Origin: Solimonas fluminis
GTDB taxonomy: Bacteria; Pseudomonadota; Gammaproteobacteria; Nevskiales; Nevskiaceae
Reading direction: 5' to 3'
Assembly (NCBI RefSeq): GCF_002930645.1
Contig: NZ_PSNW01000006.1
Location: 62,001 to 126,000 of the forward strand
DNA length: 64,000 bases
Made by a program: the position numbers and the translations under genes. Positions 25,367 to 34,028 of the stretch are shown in pieces. Below the pieces are notes generated by a model, which was not told where the DNA came from, did not search any database, and saw only the letters and a list, made by a program, of their open reading frames with translations. Each line of letters opens with the position of its first letter. Within the stretch, counting starts at the first letter, position 1.

Positions 25367-26545
25367 ATGCCGAAGTCTGCCTGGGGCCTGCTGGCCGCCC
25401 TGCTGCCTGGCCTGCTGCTGCCGGCCTGGGCGGCGGAGGCGCCGGCACGCTTTTCGATCCGCCAGGGTGATCGCTACGGCGCCATCGATGCCGGCGGCAG
25501 GGTGGTGATCGAGCCGCAGTACGATGCCGAGCTGCGCTTCGCGGACGGGCTGGCCGTGGCGGCGGTGGGGAGCAAGGTCGGGGTGATCGACCTCGACGGC
25601 AAGCTCGTGATCTCGCCGCAGGCCAAGGTCGGCATCGGCAGCGGCGAGTTCGCCCAGGAGGTGAGCCTGGCCTCGCTGATCGCCGGCGATTTCGCCGAGG
25701 GCCTGGCGCCCTTCCGCATGGGCCGCAAGCTGGGCTACCTCGACCGCAGCGGCGCGGTGGTGGTGCCGCCGCAGTTCGACCAGGTGGAGCCTTTCGCCGA
25801 AGGACAGGCGCTGGTGGCCCAGGCCGGGCGCTGGGGCAGCATCGACCGTGGCGGCAAGTGGGTGATCGAGCCGCAGTTCGACAAGCCCTTCCGCTTCCGG
25901 GAAGGACTGGCGGTGGTGCTGGTATCCGGCAAGGGTTTCGGCTACATCGACCGCAAGGGACAGTTCGTGATCCCGGCGCAGTACAACTACGCCTACAACT
26001 TCTCCGGCGGCCGTGCCCGCGTGCAGCTCCGCGACGGCTTCGGCTACATCGACCGCCAGGGCAAGGTCGTCGTCGGGCCGTCGAAGGACTACCGCATCGC
26101 TGCCGACTACAGCGACGCCCGCGCTCCGGCGCGCGCGGGCGACCAGGGCTGGGGCTACCTCGACCCGCAGGGTGGCTTCGCCGTAGCGCCGCAGTTCTTC
26201 AGCGCCCGGGAATTCAGCGAAGGCCGTGCCGCCGTGGCGGTGGGCGATTTCCGCAACCACCAGTGGGGCTACATCGACGCTGCCGGCAAGCCGGCGGGTG
26301 CCGCGCGCTTCCAGCAGGCCGAGCCCTTTTCCGAGGGCCGTGCCGCGGTGCTGGTGCCGCGAGCCGGCTACGGCTATGTCGACACGGCGGGCGAACTGGT
26401 CATCGGCCCGCTGGAGGGCGTGACCCAGGTGGAGCCTTTCCAGGGCGGCCTGGCGCGTGTCTGGTTCAGCCAGGTCACCGGCCGCGACGGCCGCTGGGGC
26501 TATATCGACCGCGACGGCAAGCTGCTCTGGAAGGTGGAGCCTTGA
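25367..26545 (+). CDS. Secreted WG-repeat protein
   Basis: This 392-residue protein has a signal peptide and about nine WG/KWG-type repeats. Each is about 40 residues, with a core of the form GYIDR-x-G-x-VVIEPQF followed by EGLA or EGRAAV. Examples are YGAIDAGGRVVIEPQYD, LGYLDRSGAVVVPPQFD and WGYIDAAGKP. WG repeats form beta-rich solenoid or propeller-like structures with unknown partners. I chose the ATG at 25367 because GGGGGAG lies 7 bases upstream; an earlier ATG at 25322 is possible. Confidence 0.87.
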   Translation: MPKSAWGLLAALLPGLLLPAWAAEAPARFSIRQGDRYGAIDAGGRVVIEPQYDAELRFADGLAVAAVGSKVGVIDLDGKLVISPQAKVGIGSGEFAQEVSLASLIAGDFAEGLAPFRMGRKLGYLDRSGAVVVPPQFDQVEPFAEGQALVAQAGRWGSIDRGGKWVIEPQFDKPFRFREGLAVVLVSGKGFGYIDRKGQFVIPAQYNYAYNFSGGRARVQLRDGFGYIDRQGKVVVGPSKDYRIAADYSDARAPARAGDQGWGYLDPQGGFAVAPQFFSAREFSEGRAAVAVGDFRNHQWGYIDAAGKPAGAARFQQAEPFSEGRAAVLVPRAGYGYVDTAGELVIGPLEGVTQVEPFQGGLARVWFSQVTGRDGRWGYIDRDGKLLWKVEP

Positions 26546-26555
26546 AGGCGCGCGC

Positions 26556-26801
26556 TCAGTACGGATCGGGCCGGCAGGGCGGCCCCGGCATCGCCGGGAG
26601 CCTCAGGGCGGCGCGCAGGCGCCGCGTCGCCAGGTCCTTGCGGCCGGCGGGCGCGCGGCGTGACTGCAGCCAGCGCAGCGGCGCGTCGATGTCGCTGCGG
26701 CGTGCCGCCGCCGCCGTGCAGGCGGCTTCCAGCGCGGCGCGGTCGTCCTCGTCGAGGAAGCGCTCCAGCAGCGCGGCGATGTGTTCCAGGTCCTGATCCA
26801 T
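26556..26801 (-). CDS. Small hypothetical protein (81 aa)
   Basis: This 81-residue frame begins with an acidic helical segment (MDQDLEHIAALLERFLDEDD) and ends in a proline-rich basic part (LPAMPGPPCRPDPY). No family is recognised. Its start codon interlocks with the divergent Crp-like gene: the two ATGs overlap by 2 bp, so the promoters must lie inside the other gene or start usage differs. It also abuts the WG-repeat gene end. The frame is credible but weakly supported. Confidence 0.45.
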   Translation of the reverse strand: MDQDLEHIAALLERFLDEDDRAALEAACTAAAARRSDIDAPLRWLQSRRAPAGRKDLATRRLRAALRLPAMPGPPCRPDPY

Positions 26802-27387
26802 GGCGGCGGATGATACGGCTGACCTAGCCGCCGCGCTGCGCCGCTACCTGCCGCTGGACGACGTGCAGGCCGCCGAGCTGCGGCGGATGGCGCGGCCGGC
26901 GCGCGTGGCGCGCGGCGAGCATCTGTTCCGCCCGCCCGAGATCTGCCGCCGGCTGTTCTTCATGACGCGCGGCCTGGTGCGCAGCTACTACCTGTTCGAC
27001 GACAAGGAGGTGAACCTGCGCCTGATCTGCGACGGCAGCGCCGTGCTGCCGCTGACCAGCCTGATCACGCAGCAGCCGTCCCAGGAGTACATGCAGTGCC
27101 TGTCCGATGCCGAGGGCTGGTGGCTGCCGCTGGAAGCCATGCTGCGACCGGAAACGGCGCCGGCCTGGGAGACGCTGCGGCGCGTGCTGGCCGAGCGGCA
27201 CTACCTCTCGATGGAGCGGCGCCTGCTGACGATCCAGTACAAGTCGGCGGCGCAGCGCTGGGAATACTTCCGCCGCACGATGGAGCCGCGGATCGTCGCG
27301 GAGACGCCGGTGATGCACATCGCGTCCTACCTCGGCGTGACGCCGGAATCGCTGAGCCGCATCAAGCGCGGTCCCGCCGAGCCCTAG
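26800..27387 (+). CDS. Crp/Fnr-family regulator (cNMP-binding domain)
   Basis: This 195-residue protein has an N-terminal cyclic-nucleotide-type beta-barrel: LPLDDVQAAELRRMARPARVARGEHLF, then CRRLFFMTRGLVRSYYLFDDKEVNLRLI, and the QYKSAAQRWEYFR helix. It ends in a short helix-turn-helix, VMHIASYLGVTPESLSRIKR. It resembles the Crp/Fnr subgroup found in many Bacteroidetes-type regulators. The ligand is unknown. It could control nearby genes, but none is obviously coupled to it. Confidence 0.83.
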   Translation: MAADDTADLAAALRRYLPLDDVQAAELRRMARPARVARGEHLFRPPEICRRLFFMTRGLVRSYYLFDDKEVNLRLICDGSAVLPLTSLITQQPSQEYMQCLSDAEGWWLPLEAMLRPETAPAWETLRRVLAERHYLSMERRLLTIQYKSAAQRWEYFRRTMEPRIVAETPVMHIASYLGVTPESLSRIKRGPAEP

Positions 27388-27442
27388 GCCGCTGCGTATC
27401 GGCGCCCCGGCGAGCAGGGCTCCGGCGCGTGCTTCCTGGGAG

Positions 27443-28273
27443 TCACGCGGCGCCCATGGCCTTTTCGCTGAGCCGCCAGAGGCGGGCCGCCAGGTCCATG
27501 TCGCGGCTGTTGGCGCTGCCGCGCCGCCGGTGGCGGCTGACGTAGTACTTGCCGCTGACGCCCTTGAATTTGTCGTCCGTGGCCATCCAGACCGCGGTGT
27601 CGGCGCCCTGCTGCGGAGTGAGCATGAAGGCTTTCATCAGCCGCGCCAGCGGCGCGGGGAGCTGGCGATAGATGTCGGTGGCCACGGCCCCGGGATGGAA
27701 GGCGTTGACGGTCACGCGGGTGTTCTTCAGGCGCCGCGCCAGTTCCCGCACGAAGAGCAGGTTGGCCAGCTTGGCCTGGCCGTAGGCGTGCAGCCCGGTG
27801 GGATGCCGGCGCGGATCGGTGAAGCTGCGGGCGTCGATCCGGGCAATCTTGTGCATGACCGAACTGGTGACGATGATGCGGCCCTGCGGCGCCGCCACGA
27901 CCGCATCCAGCAGGCGCTGCGTCAGCCGGAAATGGCCGAAATGCATGACGCCGATCATCGCTTCGTAGCCGTTGGGAAGCGTGTGCAGCTTGGCGGTGTA
28001 GACGCCCGCGTTGAGGATCAGCACGTCGATGGTCGGCACGCGCTTGAGCAGGTAGTCGGCGAAGCGGTCGACCTGGCCGAAATCCGAGAGGTCGAGCTTC
28101 AGCGCCGCGATCCGGGCGCCCGGACTGGCAGCCTTGATGCTCTCGACCGCGGCGGCCGACTTGGCCTCGTCGCGCGCGGCGATGATCACGCGGTCGCCGC
28201 CCTTGGCCAGTGCCAGGGCCATTTCATAGCCGATGCCGCTGTTGCCTCCGGTGATGAGTACGGTTCTGCTCAT
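27443..28273 (-). CDS. Short-chain dehydrogenase/reductase
   Basis: This 276-residue classical SDR has TGGNSGIGYEMALAL near residues 8-22, ILNAGVYTAK, a serine in IVTSSVMHK and the HAYGQAKLANLLF active-site Tyr/Lys pair. It resembles retinol-dehydrogenase-like SDRs. Its ATG at 28273 overlaps the stop of the MBL-hydrolase gene by 4 bp, so the two are translationally coupled and probably act on related substrates. Substrate is not predictable. Confidence 0.87.
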   Translation of the reverse strand: MSRTVLITGGNSGIGYEMALALAKGGDRVIIAARDEAKSAAAVESIKAASPGARIAALKLDLSDFGQVDRFADYLLKRVPTIDVLILNAGVYTAKLHTLPNGYEAMIGVMHFGHFRLTQRLLDAVVAAPQGRIIVTSSVMHKIARIDARSFTDPRRHPTGLHAYGQAKLANLLFVRELARRLKNTRVTVNAFHPGAVATDIYRQLPAPLARLMKAFMLTPQQGADTAVWMATDDKFKGVSGKYYVSRHRRRGSANSRDMDLAARLWRLSEKAMGAA

Positions 28274-29196
28274 TGATTGCCTATTCGTATGAATCCCGGT
28301 GTCAGAAATCCTGCAGCCGTGAGCTCGGCGACGACATCGCCGTCGTGACCCGGAACCTGCCGGATGGCGGGCTCCCGCTGCGCAAGCTGGTGCAGCGTCC
28401 TGAGCTGGCCGAAGACCGCATGACGATCCTCCCCGATCAGCCAGTCGGTAACGAAGCGGGGGCGCTCTCGCTGCCGCTCGATGTTGCCATGTTTCCATGA
28501 CACATCGCCGAGGAACAGCAGCTCGCGCCCGTCGGCCAGGCGCACGTAGACCATCTGGCTGCCCGGCGTATGTCCCGGCGCGGCCACCGCGACCACGCCC
28601 GGGGCAATGGCGGCGGCGCGCTCGTAGCTCAGCGGCCGGTAGCCGGCGAACGATCCTTCAGGGGCCGCCGCCGGCTCCATGTAGTGGGGATGGTCCATCT
28701 GCACCCGGGTCAGCCGCAGCGCGGGCAGCAGGGCCCTCAGCCGCGGATGCTGCAGCACGCCGCCGCTATGGTCGCTGTGCTCGTGGGTGATCAGGATGAA
28801 GGACGCCCGTTCCAGCGCCGCCGCGACGCGCCCCTGAGCGGCGCTGTCGAAGTAGGGCACCATGAAGTCGGGCTTGGCCAGGTCCCGGGTCATGGCCGAG
28901 TCGATCATCCCGGTGCGGTCCGGATAGATCAGCTGGTAGGCGTAGACCGGCATTTCCTGGGTGGCCCAGCCGTCGCCGGCGGCGATCATCGCCCCGGGAA
29001 AGGCGAACGCGGTGACCTTCTCGTAGCGGACCTCGCGCGGCAGGTCGCCCGGCAGGCTGCCGGACAGGCGCCGCAACTCCGCGATATCCAGCGGAAAATC
29101 GGCATCGGCGGGCATGCGGCCATCGACGGCATACCACCAGTACAGCATGCCGAGGGCGGCGGTCAGGCACACGATCCAGGCAGCAAGCTTGCGCAT
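28270..29196 (-). CDS. Metallo-beta-lactamase-fold hydrolase (membrane-anchored)
   Basis: This 308-residue protein has an N-terminal hydrophobic anchor or signal (residues 3-22) and the MBL metal motif THEHSDHSGG (His138, His140, Asp142, His143). GHTPGSQMVYVRL and LFLGDVSW supply further ligands. The family hydrolyses lactones, thioesters or related bonds using one or two zinc ions. It is coupled to an SDR gene, so it could open a lactone or ester that the SDR then oxidises, which is an inference. The start has AAGGGA upstream. Confidence 0.85.
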   Translation of the reverse strand: MRKLAAWIVCLTAALGMLYWWYAVDGRMPADADFPLDIAELRRLSGSLPGDLPREVRYEKVTAFAFPGAMIAAGDGWATQEMPVYAYQLIYPDRTGMIDSAMTRDLAKPDFMVPYFDSAAQGRVAAALERASFILITHEHSDHSGGVLQHPRLRALLPALRLTRVQMDHPHYMEPAAAPEGSFAGYRPLSYERAAAIAPGVVAVAAPGHTPGSQMVYVRLADGRELLFLGDVSWKHGNIERQRERPRFVTDWLIGEDRHAVFGQLRTLHQLAQREPAIRQVPGHDGDVVAELTAAGFLTPGFIRIGNQ

Positions 29197-29249
29197 CGGT
29201 CGATTCCCTTGGGAGGAAGGAGCAGGGGGCGAAAGGCCGCCCGGGGAAC

Positions 29250-29313
29250 TCCGGGCCGGAATGCATGCCCTAAATTTCGCAAAAGCGCAAGATGCATTCT
29301 AAGAAGGCCCGGA
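29250..29313. promoter_or_regulatory. Nested inverted repeats in divergent intergenic region
   Basis: The 227-bp gap between the MBL gene and the Rieske oxygenase gene holds an 8-bp palindrome pair GAATGCAT (29259-29266) and ATGCATTC (29292-29299). It is nested inside a second perfect 8-bp pair TCCGGGCC (29250-29257) and GGCCCGGA (29306-29313). An AT-rich core lies between them. A regulator-binding region for two divergent promoters is the likeliest role; a large hairpin is possible. No clear -35/-10 pair was found. Confidence 0.5.
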
Positions 29314-29422
29314 AGGGTGTTTCGTAGCATCCTCAGAATCACCCCACTGTTTCCTTTTTACTCGGCGACACAGGGAAATCATCAGGTGCGCCCCGGCGCG
29401 TAAGAAGCTGCAGGAGATTACC

Positions 29423-30466
29423 GTGAGCAAACCCATCAACCTCAAGATTCTGCTGGAATCCAAGAACCTGGAACGCGCGCCGTTCCCGATTCCGGTCGGC
29501 TGGTTCTTCGTCGACTTTTCCGACACCCTCAAGCCCGGCGAGCTGCGCAATGTCGAACTGCTCGGCCAGGAGTGGGTGCTGTTCCGTACCGAGGGCGGCA
29601 CGGCCGGCCTGAGCGACCCCTACTGCCCGCACCTGGGCGCCCACATGGGCCACGGCGGCAAGGTCTGCGGCGAGCATCTGCGCTGCCCCTTCCATCACTG
29701 GGAGTACAACACCGAGGGCTGGTGCAAGTCCGTGCCCTACGGCAAGCGCAAGCCGCCCATCACCAACCTGCAGCCGATCCTGCGCACCCTGCCCGTGGTG
29801 GAGAAGTACGGCATGATCTGGTGCTGGCACCACCCGGCCTGCGAGGCGCCGACCTGGGAGCTGCCCTACATCCCGGAAATGGAAGACGCCACCGGCTTCG
29901 CCGGCAACCGCCGCGGCAGCTGGACGGCCAACACCTGCGTGCAGGAGATCGCCGAGAACGGCGTCGATACCGCGCATCTGAAGTTCCTGCACAACGCGCC
30001 GATCATCCCGCCGGTCGAGGCCAGCTATGACGGTCCGGTGATGACCCTGAACATCGGCCAGGGCTACATCGTGGGCAAGTCCTACGGCCCGGGCCTGAAC
30101 GTCCTGCGCTTCACGCAGGAAGGCGTGACCGCGACGATGATGTCCTACACGGTGCCCATCACCAAGGACAAGACGCAGATGAACATGTCCTTCCGCCACG
30201 TGGCCTACCCGGAAGGCACCAAGGAGCTGTACGTCTCCAAGAAGATCATCGACCACATGATCGGCGCCGCCGAGGGCGAGGAGAGCGCGGGCTTCGAGAG
30301 CGTCGACTTCATCGTCTGGAACAACAAGAAGTACCGTCCGAACCCGCTGCTCTGCGACGGCGACGGCCCGGTCATCCAGTTCCGCCAGTGGTTCAAGCAG
30401 TTCTACGTCGAGGCCCCGACGTTCTCGCCCAACGTGGCGAACCCGGCCCCGGCCGAAGCCGCCTGA
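29423..30466 (+). CDS. Rieske [2Fe-2S] oxygenase, KshA/DAF-36-like
   Basis: This 347-residue protein has a Rieske domain with Cys68-x-His70 (PYCPHLGAHM) and Cys88-x-x-His91 (CPFHHWEY). The C-terminal catalytic domain has the mononuclear iron motif Asp182-x-x-His185-x4-His190 (NGVDTAHLKFLH). A late Asp in SVDFIVWNNKKY may be the third ligand. The layout resembles KshA (3-ketosteroid 9-alpha-hydroxylase oxygenase) and cholesterol 7-desaturase. It starts at GTG 29423 with GCAGGAG upstream. No reductase gene is adjacent, so it must use an electron donor encoded elsewhere. Confidence 0.88.
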   Translation: MSKPINLKILLESKNLERAPFPIPVGWFFVDFSDTLKPGELRNVELLGQEWVLFRTEGGTAGLSDPYCPHLGAHMGHGGKVCGEHLRCPFHHWEYNTEGWCKSVPYGKRKPPITNLQPILRTLPVVEKYGMIWCWHHPACEAPTWELPYIPEMEDATGFAGNRRGSWTANTCVQEIAENGVDTAHLKFLHNAPIIPPVEASYDGPVMTLNIGQGYIVGKSYGPGLNVLRFTQEGVTATMMSYTVPITKDKTQMNMSFRHVAYPEGTKELYVSKKIIDHMIGAAEGEESAGFESVDFIVWNNKKYRPNPLLCDGDGPVIQFRQWFKQFYVEAPTFSPNVANPAPAEAA

Positions 30467-30488
30467 TCCTTACGGTCCGGCAGCAACG

Positions 30489-30515
30489 AAAAGCCCGCCT
30501 TCACGGCGGGCTTTT
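30489..30515 (+). terminator. Intrinsic terminator of the Rieske oxygenase gene
   Basis: The perfect stem AAAAGCCCGCC / GGCGGGCTTTT with a five-base loop lies 22 bp past the oxygenase stop. The T-run is part of the right arm, followed by CGTTT. It could also work for the convergent PAP2 gene, which ends at 30519. Confidence 0.87.
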
Positions 30516-30518
30516 CGT

Positions 30519-31301
30519 TTAGGGCTCAGGGCCTGCGCGCAGGCGAGCCAGCTCGGCACCGGTGATGCAGATCGCGAGCCAGGAGGCGCCCAGCGCAAAG
30601 CCTGCCAGCACGTCGCTGAACCAGTGCACCTGCAGCACGATGCGGCTGTAGCCGACCAGCAGCGCCAGCCCGATGGCGGCCAGCATCAGGGGCAGGTGTG
30701 CCGCGCGCGGGGTGAAGCGCATCAGCAGCCAGGCCAGCATGCCGTAGGCCACCAGCGAGCCGGAAGAGTGGCCGCTGGGAAAGCTCCAGCCCTCGGCGTA
30801 GGTCCAGCCATGCTCATGGAGGGGACGGCTGCGCTGGAACAGTTCCTTCAGGGCGCGGTTGAGCAGGCCGTTGCCGGCCAGGGCGATGACCCAGGCCACT
30901 GCCAGCCGGCGCTCGCCGCGGCGCAGCAGCAGCAGCGCCACGACCATGCAGAGCGCGGTCAGCGTCCAGGCATCGCCGAGATGGGTGAGCAGCGCAAAGG
31001 CGCGCAGCGTGCCAGGCTGCAGGCGCCGGGCCAGTTCGCCCGCCAGGTCCTCGTCGAAGCGGCCCAGCGACCGATCCAGGCCGATGTCGTCGGCCAGCTG
31101 CAGGAACAGCGACAGCGTCGCCAGCAGCGTGGCGAAGCTGAAGCACAGATACCACAGCCATTCGCGCCGGTTGAAGAAGTGGCTGCGGCGCAGGTGGCGG
31201 ATCAGCGCCCAGGACAGCGCCGCCAGGCCCAGCAGGGCGGAACAGAGCACCGCGAACGTCGCCAGCGGCTGGGCGGCGACGAAGCCGGCGAGCGGAATCA
31301 C
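30519..31301 (-). CDS. PAP2-superfamily phosphatase
   Basis: This 260-residue membrane protein of about six helices shows the three phosphatase signatures: KELFQRSRP, SFPSGHSSGS and SRIVLQVHWFSDVLAG. The family dephosphorylates lipid phosphates such as phosphatidic acid or undecaprenyl diphosphate at the membrane. It overlaps the upstream metallophosphoesterase gene by 4 bp and ends a four-gene lipid operon. The location next to a diacylglycerol-kinase-like gene suggests phosphatidate turnover, which is inference. Confidence 0.9.
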   Translation of the reverse strand: MIPLAGFVAAQPLATFAVLCSALLGLAALSWALIRHLRRSHFFNRREWLWYLCFSFATLLATLSLFLQLADDIGLDRSLGRFDEDLAGELARRLQPGTLRAFALLTHLGDAWTLTALCMVVALLLLRRGERRLAVAWVIALAGNGLLNRALKELFQRSRPLHEHGWTYAEGWSFPSGHSSGSLVAYGMLAWLLMRFTPRAAHLPLMLAAIGLALLVGYSRIVLQVHWFSDVLAGFALGASWLAICITGAELARLRAGPEP

Positions 31302-32107
31302 GTCCCGCGGTCCAGGGCCAGCTCGCTGCGGCGGGCCAGGCCAAAGCGCCGCGACTCCGGCAGGTAGTCCCAGCGTTCCACCAGGCAGCGGCCGTCGGCG
31401 GCTTCGTAGCGCAGCAGGTTGACGGAATTGTCCACCTCGGAGCGGATGCGGTGCGACACCGCGGTGCCGGCCTGTACGCCCCAGGCGCGGCGCGGCAGGC
31501 CGGGATAGCGGTCGGACAGCAGGCCGACCGAGGGAAAATGGATATGGCCGCCCAGCACCAGGTCGGCACCGGCTTCGGCCCAGGCCCGCACGGCCGGCCC
31601 GGCTCCATGCAGCAGGTTGTGTTCGTCGCGCGGCCGCACCACGTGCACCGGCTGGTGCGTCACCACGATGCGCAGTTGCCGCGGCGTGGCGCGGCGCAGC
31701 CGCTGCGCGACACGTGCGACCTGCGCCGCGGAAACCTCGCCGTCCTTGTGGCGCCGCGGCCGCGTCGTGTTGACCCCGATGGCCAGCAGCTCCGGCATTT
31801 CCAGCACCGGCTCCAATTCGGGACCGAAGGCCCGGTGGAAGGCGGCATAGGGCCGCAGCCAGCGCGCCAGGGGCTGCAGCAGCGGGATGTCGTGGTTGCC
31901 GGGCACGGCCAGCATCGCCGGTATGCCCAAGCCGTCGAGATAGCGCCGGGCCGCGTCGAACTGCCCGGGGCTGCCGCGCTGGGTGATGTCGCCGGAGACG
32001 ATCAGGACCTGCGGCCGCTCGGCCTCCGCGAGCGCCTGCAGCGCCTGCATCACCGGCGGCCGCTCCGTGCCGAAATGGGGATCGGAAACCTGGAGCAGCA
32101 GCGTCAT
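31298..32107 (-). CDS. Calcineurin-like metallophosphoesterase
   Basis: This 269-residue protein has the metal-binding set: LLLQVSDPHFG (Asp9, His11), IVSGDIT, VPGNHD and a late GGHIHFPS. Calcineurin-type enzymes use two metal ions to cleave phosphomono- or phosphodiesters. LpxH and cAMP phosphodiesterase relatives are possible but not supported by any diagnostic motif I can see. The ATG overlaps the stop of the kinase gene by 4 bp, and its own stop overlaps the PAP2 start. Confidence 0.88.
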   Translation of the reverse strand: MTLLLQVSDPHFGTERPPVMQALQALAEAERPQVLIVSGDITQRGSPGQFDAARRYLDGLGIPAMLAVPGNHDIPLLQPLARWLRPYAAFHRAFGPELEPVLEMPELLAIGVNTTRPRRHKDGEVSAAQVARVAQRLRRATPRQLRIVVTHQPVHVVRPRDEHNLLHGAGPAVRAWAEAGADLVLGGHIHFPSVGLLSDRYPGLPRRAWGVQAGTAVSHRIRSEVDNSVNLLRYEAADGRCLVERWDYLPESRRFGLARRSELALDRGT

Positions 32108-33045
32108 GCCGGCTCCACGCGCTGGTCCGGGCGCGGCACCATCAGCAGCAGCGGCTGCGGCGCCACGCGGAACTGCAGCGGGCTCCGCAGATGGAAGACC
32201 TCGCCGTCGGCCGCCACCTTGATGCGGCGCTGCCGCGGCGTGCGCACCGTGAGCTGGCGCAGGCAGAAGCTGGTCACCGTTTCGGCCTCGCCCAGGCGGC
32301 CGAGCGCGCCGCGCAGCAGCAGGCCCAGCATGCTCAGCCCGCGGATCGGCCGGAGCATGATCGCGACCAGCCGGCCGGCTTCCAGCGCCGGCGCTTCGGC
32401 AATGCCGATCTGATCGAGCTGCAGGCGGTTGTTGCCGACGAACAGCGTCGGTGTGCGCAGGCACACGGTTTCGCCTTCCAGTTCGATGCACAGGTCCAGC
32501 TGGCGCCGTTCACGCAGCAGCGTCACCAGGCCGGCCAGCAGCGCCACCGGGCGGCTGCGGCCGAGCTGGCGCTTGTAGGCTTCGCGGTCCTCCAGCAGTG
32601 TCGGGTACAGGCCCAGGCTCGCATTGACCAGGAACAGGCGATCGTTGACCAGGCCGGCCTGCACCGGCCGCAGTTCGGCGGAGAGCAGCGCCCGCACGGC
32701 GGCTTCGGTTTCCTGCGGGATGCCGTGCGTCCGGCCGAAGTAGTTGAACGTGCCCTGCGGCAGCACCGCAAAGGGAAGGCCCGCCCCGATGACGGCCTGG
32801 GCCACGGCATTGATGGTGCCGTCGCCGCCGGCGGCGACCACGACGCCCTGCTGTTCTCGCGCCAGGGCCACGGCCTGCCGCGCCGCGGCCACCACGCCAC
32901 CGCCGTGGGCAGGCAGGAAACGGTGTGCGCGGTCCGCGGCGCCCAGCAGCGCCGCGATCTTCGGCTGGATCTCGCTGGCGTGCCGGGCACCGGATCCGGC
33001 ATTGATGACGATGAACAGCGGTCCGTCGCTGCGGGGCAGGGTCAT
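32104..33045 (-). CDS. Diacylglycerol kinase-like (DAGK catalytic domain) lipid kinase
   Basis: This 313-residue protein begins with FIVINAGSGA and has the nucleotide-binding motif AAGGDGTINAVA (residues 71-82), LPQGTFNYFGR and LVNASLGLYP typical of the DgkB/YegS-like fold. It should phosphorylate diacylglycerol or a related lipid with ATP. The gene is followed without gap by the metallophosphoesterase (4-bp overlap). It comes 62 bp after the lipid A acyltransferase-like gene. The start ATG at 33045 is chosen at the first conserved residues. Confidence 0.87.
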   Translation of the reverse strand: MTLPRSDGPLFIVINAGSGARHASEIQPKIAALLGAADRAHRFLPAHGGGVVAAARQAVALAREQQGVVVAAGGDGTINAVAQAVIGAGLPFAVLPQGTFNYFGRTHGIPQETEAAVRALLSAELRPVQAGLVNDRLFLVNASLGLYPTLLEDREAYKRQLGRSRPVALLAGLVTLLRERRQLDLCIELEGETVCLRTPTLFVGNNRLQLDQIGIAEAPALEAGRLVAIMLRPIRGLSMLGLLLRGALGRLGEAETVTSFCLRQLTVRTPRQRRIKVAADGEVFHLRSPLQFRVAPQPLLLMVPRPDQRVEPA

Positions 33046-33107
33046 GGTCGGGCGGCCGATGGTCGTGCCGCTCAGACTGCCACAAACGCGGCCGGGTTCA
33101 ATCCGGC

Positions 33108-33977
33108 TCAGGCGCCGCGGTAGAAGTCGGGCGCGCCCGGCGGCTGGCGGCGGAAGCGCTTGTAGCCCCACCAGTACTGCTCGGGGCAGTCCCTGACGCA
33201 CTGTTCCAGGCCCTGGTTCATCGCGGCGGTCGCTTTCTCCACGTCGGGGTCGTGGATGCCGGCGGGCGCCTCGACGTAGTGGGCGACGTAGCCGCCTGCC
33301 CAGGGCAGGCGCTCGCCGAACATGAACACCACCGGCGAGCCCGATTCCTGCGCCAGGCGCGCGATCAGCGTCGGGGTGTGTGCCGGCACGCCCATGAAGG
33401 GAACGAACACGCCGCGTCCCGGCGGGGGATCGTGGTCCGGCATGTAGTAGACGCCCAGCCCCTGGGCCAGCAGCGGCAGCGCTGCCTTGCGCACGCCGGC
33501 CTCGGCCGCGACCATGCGGCCGCCAAAGCGGCAGCGTCCCTTCAATGAAAGCGCATTGAGCGCGCCCTTCTGCGGCTTGTAGAGACCGTAGAACGGGAAG
33601 TTGGCCGACATCGGGATGGCCACGGCCTCGAAGGCGCCCTGGTGCAGCGTCAGCAGGATCACGCCCTTGCCCTGGGCGAAGGCGCGCTCCAGCACCTCGA
33701 TGCCGCGCCACTCCTTGACCGCGTTCTTTACCGGTCCGCCGGGGCCGAGCCAGACGCGCGCGGTCTCGATGTAGGTCTTCATCTCATGGCCGAGGGAGGC
33801 CCGAGCGATGCGCCGCTGCTCGGCTTCGGACAGCTCCGGCATGCACCGGCCGATGTTGCGCAGCGCCACGCGCTTGCGCGAGGACGAGGTGACCCACAGC
33901 AGCCAGCCGGCGAAGGCGCCAAGGCCCTGCAGCACGGCCAGGGGCAGCCATGCCAGAACGTGGAAGAGGATGGACAT
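33108..33977 (-). CDS. HtrB/LpxL-family acyltransferase
   Basis: This 289-residue membrane-associated protein has an N-terminal hydrophobic segment and the HX4E catalytic motif (His112 to Glu117 in LLTLHQGAFE) of the lipid A late acyltransferases. PFYGLYKPQKG and YYMPDHDPPPGRGVFVPFMG add further family features. It adds a secondary acyl chain to a lipid A precursor or a related lipid. Which isoform (LpxL, LpxM or a glycolipid-specific one) cannot be told. It starts the four-gene lipid operon. The ATG at 33977 was preferred over one 10 codons upstream. Confidence 0.88.
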   Translation of the reverse strand: MSILFHVLAWLPLAVLQGLGAFAGWLLWVTSSSRKRVALRNIGRCMPELSEAEQRRIARASLGHEMKTYIETARVWLGPGGPVKNAVKEWRGIEVLERAFAQGKGVILLTLHQGAFEAVAIPMSANFPFYGLYKPQKGALNALSLKGRCRFGGRMVAAEAGVRKAALPLLAQGLGVYYMPDHDPPPGRGVFVPFMGVPAHTPTLIARLAQESGSPVVFMFGERLPWAGGYVAHYVEAPAGIHDPDVEKATAAMNQGLEQCVRDCPEQYWWGYKRFRRQPPGAPDFYRGA

Positions 33978-34028
33978 CGGGGCACCGCGACGATGAAGGT
34001 CGCGCATTCTACCCGGTCATCCCCGGGA

